Source of the DNA: Solimonas sp966252075
GTDB taxonomy: Bacteria > Pseudomonadota > Gammaproteobacteria > Nevskiales > Nevskiaceae
Length of the DNA: 19,117 nucleotides
Direction of reading: 5' to 3'
Assembly (NCBI GenBank): GCA_966252075.1
Contig: CBINNP010000039.1
Location: 1 to 19,117 of the forward strand
Every line of letters begins with the position of its first letter. Position 1 is the first letter of the stretch. The notes under the pieces were generated by a model. That model saw only the letters and a program-made list of their open reading frames with translations, had not been told where the DNA came from and searched no databases. Below, piece by piece: positions 14,457 through 19,117 of the stretch. Position numbers and translations under genes: made by a program.

Positions 14457-14723
14457 ATGGAGCTTATCGCTCAGATCCAGGCCAACACGGCGCTGACCAT
14501 CGGCATCATCTTCGGCCTGGCCGCGCTCGGCACGGCCATCGGCTTCGGCCTGCTCGGCGGCAAGTTCCTGGAAGGCGCTGCCCGTCAGCCGGAACTGGCC
14601 AACATGCTGCAGACCAAGATGTTCATCATCGCCGGCCTGCTCGACGCCGTCGCGATCATCGGCGTCGCCATGGGTCTGCTGCTGATGTTCGCGAACCCGC
14701 TGCTGTCGGCGGTCGCGCAGTAA
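14457..14723 (+). CDS. atpE: F1Fo ATP synthase subunit c
   Basis: Proteolipid that oligomerises into the rotating c-ring. The 88-residue helical hairpin has the polar loop RQP at 43-45 (ARQPELA) and the proton-binding carboxylate D63 in AGLLDAVAII. The Gly-rich first helix ends GLLGGKFLEG. Asp rather than Glu at the site, and the absence of the Gln and Ser/Thr ligands of sodium-binding c subunits, indicate a proton-coupled enzyme. AGGAG at 14446-14450, six bases before the ATG, is the strongest ribosome binding site of the operon, matching the need for many c subunits per complex. Confidence 0.97.
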   Translation: MELIAQIQANTALTIGIIFGLAALGTAIGFGLLGGKFLEGAARQPELANMLQTKMFIIAGLLDAVAIIGVAMGLLLMFANPLLSAVAQ

Positions 14724-14765
14724 GCTGATTTTGATTCCTTCGTCTCACTCAACCGGAGCTTAGCC

Positions 14766-15239
14766 ATGCAGGCGAGCATCCCGTCCATCGTCGGTCAGAT
14801 GATCGTGTTCTTCATCTTCGTGATTTTCACGATGAAGTTCGTCTGGCCGCCGATCGTCAAGGCCATGGAAGAGCGCCGTACGCGCATCGCCGATGGTCTC
14901 GCCGCCGCCGAGCGTGGTTCGCGTGCGCTGCAGGAAGCGTCGACCAAGAGCGAGGAATCGCTCAAGGCCGCCCGTGTCCAGGCGCAGGAAATCCTCGCGG
15001 CTGCCAACAAGCAGGCATCGCAGATCGTCGAGCAGGCCAAGGGCACTGCGCAGACCGAAGCGGACCGCATCGTCGCCAAGGCGCACGATGACGTGGCGCG
15101 TGAAGTTGCGCATGCCCGTGAGGAACTGCGCAAGCAGGTCGGTGAGCTGGCGGTTGCCGGCGCATCGAAGATCCTCAAGCGCGAGATCGACGTGCAAGCG
15201 CACGCCGATATCCTCAACGAGCTTGCGGCTCGCGTCTAA
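14766..15239 (+). CDS. atpF: F1Fo ATP synthase subunit b
   Basis: Peripheral stalk subunit. The 157-residue length is close to E. coli b (156). One N-terminal membrane helix (about 8-25, IVGQMIVFFIFVIFTMKF) is followed by the conserved WPPIVKAMEERRTRIADGLAAAER and a long charged helix. The C-terminal REELRKQVGELAVAGASKIL binds subunit delta. GGAG at 14755-14758 lies seven bases before the ATG. A single b gene is present, so the stalk is a b homodimer rather than b/b'. Confidence 0.96.
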   Translation: MQASIPSIVGQMIVFFIFVIFTMKFVWPPIVKAMEERRTRIADGLAAAERGSRALQEASTKSEESLKAARVQAQEILAAANKQASQIVEQAKGTAQTEADRIVAKAHDDVAREVAHAREELRKQVGELAVAGASKILKREIDVQAHADILNELAARV

Positions 15240-15254
15240 GGACTCCCGACGCAC

Positions 15255-15791
15255 ATGGCGGACTTCAGCACGACAGCGCGGCCCTACGCCAAGGCGCTTT
15301 TCGAACTGGCACGTGACAGCGGCAACTACAAGGGCTGGAGCGATTCGCTGCAGTCTCTGTCTGCCCTGATCGGTGACGCGACGGTGGCCCGGCTGATCAG
15401 CAATCCGGCGCTGTCGCGCGCGGATCTGGCGGCGGGGCTGTCGGCGGCGTTTCAGGACAAGCTGCCGAGCGAGGCGATCTCGCTGGTGCGACTGCTGGTC
15501 GAGAACGCTCGCCTGAGCGCGATCGGCTCGATCGCCGAGCAGTTTGAAGCCCTGCGCGCCGAAGCGGAGCGACGCGTCGAGGTCGAGATCACCTCGGCAT
15601 CCGACGTGGCGCCGGCACAGCAGCAGGCGCTGACGGACTCGGTGCGCAAGCGCGTCGAGCGCGACGTGACGATCAGTTGGAAGACCGATCCGGCGTTGAT
15701 CGCGGGCGCTGTGATCCGGGCAGGCGATCTGGTGATCGACGGCTCGGTGTCAGGCGAACTCGATCGGCTCAAGACGGTTCTTGCGCAGTAA
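15255..15791 (+). CDS. atpH: F1Fo ATP synthase subunit delta
   Basis: Connects the top of F1 to the b stalk (OSCP family). The 178-residue protein has the N-terminal STTARPYAKALFELA helix, a six-helix domain to about residue 110, and the C-terminal signature DPALIAGAVIRAGDLVIDGSVSGELDRL. The Shine-Dalgarno AAGGA overlaps the atpF stop (15238-15242) and lies 12 bases from the ATG, which is long; translation is probably coupled to atpF. Confidence 0.95.
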   Translation: MADFSTTARPYAKALFELARDSGNYKGWSDSLQSLSALIGDATVARLISNPALSRADLAAGLSAAFQDKLPSEAISLVRLLVENARLSAIGSIAEQFEALRAEAERRVEVEITSASDVAPAQQQALTDSVRKRVERDVTISWKTDPALIAGAVIRAGDLVIDGSVSGELDRLKTVLAQ

Positions 15792-15839
15792 TGCTGCGTC
15801 CAAAGCGTTAATTCTGGCGACATTTACGGAAACGGTTCC

Positions 15840-17378
<1,539 letters not shown>

Positions 17379-17396
17379 AGATGCGAGCAGCGTGCA

Positions 17397-17451
17397 GGGG
17401 CCCCGCGCAGCGGGGATCTAGCGTCGCGAGACATCGCGGTGTCCGCGACGC
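17397..17451 (+). repeat. Stable hairpins in the atpA-atpG intercistronic spacer
   Basis: A first hairpin, CCCCGC/GCGGGG (17401-17406 and 17410-17415), overlaps the palindrome GGGGCCCC (17397-17404). A second has an 8-base outer stem GCGTCGCG/CGCGACGC (17421-17428 and 17444-17451), a bulged A at 17429, and a 4-base inner stem GACA/TGTC around a 6-base loop. No T-run follows, so these are not intrinsic terminators. A role in mRNA processing or stability is possible. Confidence 0.65.
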
Positions 17452-17484
17452 GCTCGCGCTGTGTAACGGGGCAGGAGCGTAGCA

Positions 17485-18345
17485 ATGGCCGGCGCCAAGG
17501 AAATCCGCACCAAGATCAAAAGCGTGAAAAACACGCAAAAGATCACGCGGGCGATGGAAAAGGTGGCGATGTCGAAAATGCGCAAGGCGCAGGATCGCAT
17601 GGCATCCGCTCGCCCCTACGCCGAGAAGCTGCGGCGTACGCTGGGCCATGTTGCCCAGGCGAACCTGGAGTACAAGCACCCGTTCATGGTGGAGCGGCCG
17701 GTCAAGCGCGTCGCGTACCTGATCGTCACCACCGACCGCGGCCTCTGCGGCGGTCTGAACATGAACGTGTTTCGCCAGACCGTCCGCGCGATCCGTGAGT
17801 GGCGCGAGAAGGGCGTCGAGGCGGACGCCGTGCTGATCGGCAACAAGGCCGTGTCGTTCTTCAAGCGCGTCGGCGGCAATGTGCTGGCGACCGCTTCGCA
17901 GCTCGGCGACCGTCCTCATCTCGATCAGCTGGTCGGCGTGATCAAGGTGCTGACCGACGCGTATCTCGAAGGCAAGATCGACCGCGTCTACGTGGTCGGC
18001 AACACCTTCGTGAACACGATGACGCAGAAGGCCGAAGTGCAGCAGTTGCTGCCGGTCGAAGTCGTCGCCAGCGAAGGCTTGCTCGACAGCTGGGACTACC
18101 TGTACGAGCCGAGCGCGGCCGAGCTGCTCGATGTGGTGTTGCAGCGCTACGTGGAGTCGCAGGTCTTCCAGACCGTGCTCGAGAACTCCGCGTCGGAGCA
18201 GTCGGCGCGTATGGTCGCCATGAAGGCGGCGACCGATAATGCCGGCAAGATCATCAACGCACTGCAGCTGCAGTACAACAAGGCCCGCCAGGCCAGCATC
18301 ACCAAGGAACTGGCGGAGATCGTCGGCGGCGCGGCGGCGGTTTAA
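17485..18345 (+). CDS. atpG: F1Fo ATP synthase subunit gamma
   Basis: Central rotor shaft of F1. The 286-residue protein (E. coli 287) has the N-terminal coiled-coil helix AGAKEIRTKIKSVKNTQKITRAMEKVAMSKM, the LIVTTDRGLCGGLN motif near 78-92 and the C-terminal helix SARMVAMKAATDNAGKIINAL, the most conserved part of gamma. AGGAG at 17473-17477 lies seven bases before the ATG. Confidence 0.97.
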   Translation: MAGAKEIRTKIKSVKNTQKITRAMEKVAMSKMRKAQDRMASARPYAEKLRRTLGHVAQANLEYKHPFMVERPVKRVAYLIVTTDRGLCGGLNMNVFRQTVRAIREWREKGVEADAVLIGNKAVSFFKRVGGNVLATASQLGDRPHLDQLVGVIKVLTDAYLEGKIDRVYVVGNTFVNTMTQKAEVQQLLPVEVVASEGLLDSWDYLYEPSAAELLDVVLQRYVESQVFQTVLENSASEQSARMVAMKAATDNAGKIINALQLQYNKARQASITKELAEIVGGAAAV

Positions 18346-18422
18346 CCGTCGGCAAAACGAAATCATCTGCCGTGGCAGTACGCTGCGGCGACAGTAGCGG
18401 ATCGGAAACGAAGGTCATACAC

Positions 18423-19117
<695 letters not shown>

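Noticed and set aside
17401..17451. Intrinsic terminator between atpA and atpG
   Set aside because: The hairpins are strong but no T-run follows, and atpG and atpD continue the operon in the same direction.

Overview
The window is a very GC-rich stretch of bacterial chromosome. It has the gene content of a gammaproteobacterium: PlsB-type glycerol-3-phosphate acyltransferase, long-form FadE, a Mip/FkpA-like lipoprotein, and the order rsmG-parA-parB-atpIBEFHAGD. Base composition and protein style fit the Xanthomonadales/Nevskiales side of the class, but that placement is inference. I see no insertion sequence, prophage, CRISPR array, tRNA or rRNA. Coding is dense with codons mostly ending in G or C, so long shadow ORFs occur on both strands.

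Layout. (1) 1-735, minus: N-terminal part of a POT/PTR2 peptide-proton symporter that runs off the left edge. (2) 736-1110: divergent control region. (3) 1111-3645, plus: plsB, first step of phospholipid synthesis. (4) 3722-4459, plus: FKBP-type prolyl isomerase lipoprotein with its own promoter and a structured leader, ended by two hairpin terminators. The second terminator is bidirectional and also serves the convergent gene. (5) 4602-5732, minus: OmpA-family protein with an 8-to-11-proline linker and two calcium-type TSP3 modules. (6) 5979-9055, plus: a TetR regulator translationally coupled to fadE, with a perfect CATACG-N4-CGTATG palindrome in the promoter, so a self-regulated beta-oxidation unit is likely. 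(7) 9134-10633, plus: HerA-like DUF853 ATPase. (8) 10784-13111, plus: rsmG, parA, parB. (9) 13225 to the right edge, plus: F1Fo ATP synthase operon atpI-B-E-F-H-A-G-D, with atpD cut at the window end.

How the genes work together. Three themes are visible: envelope and lipid biology (plsB, FKBP lipoprotein, OmpA protein, FadE), chromosome segregation with 16S rRNA methylation (parAB, rsmG), and energy coupling (atp). The rsmG-parAB-atp linkage is the classic oriC-proximal neighbourhood of gammaproteobacteria. Here mnmG is not next to rsmG; a DUF853 ATPase gene takes that place.

I did not find a convincing undescribed system. The observations most worth a second look are regulatory: the palindrome in the tetR-fadE promoter, a pair of mutually exclusive hairpins in the FKBP leader, and a very stable hairpin in the unusually long atpA-atpG gap.
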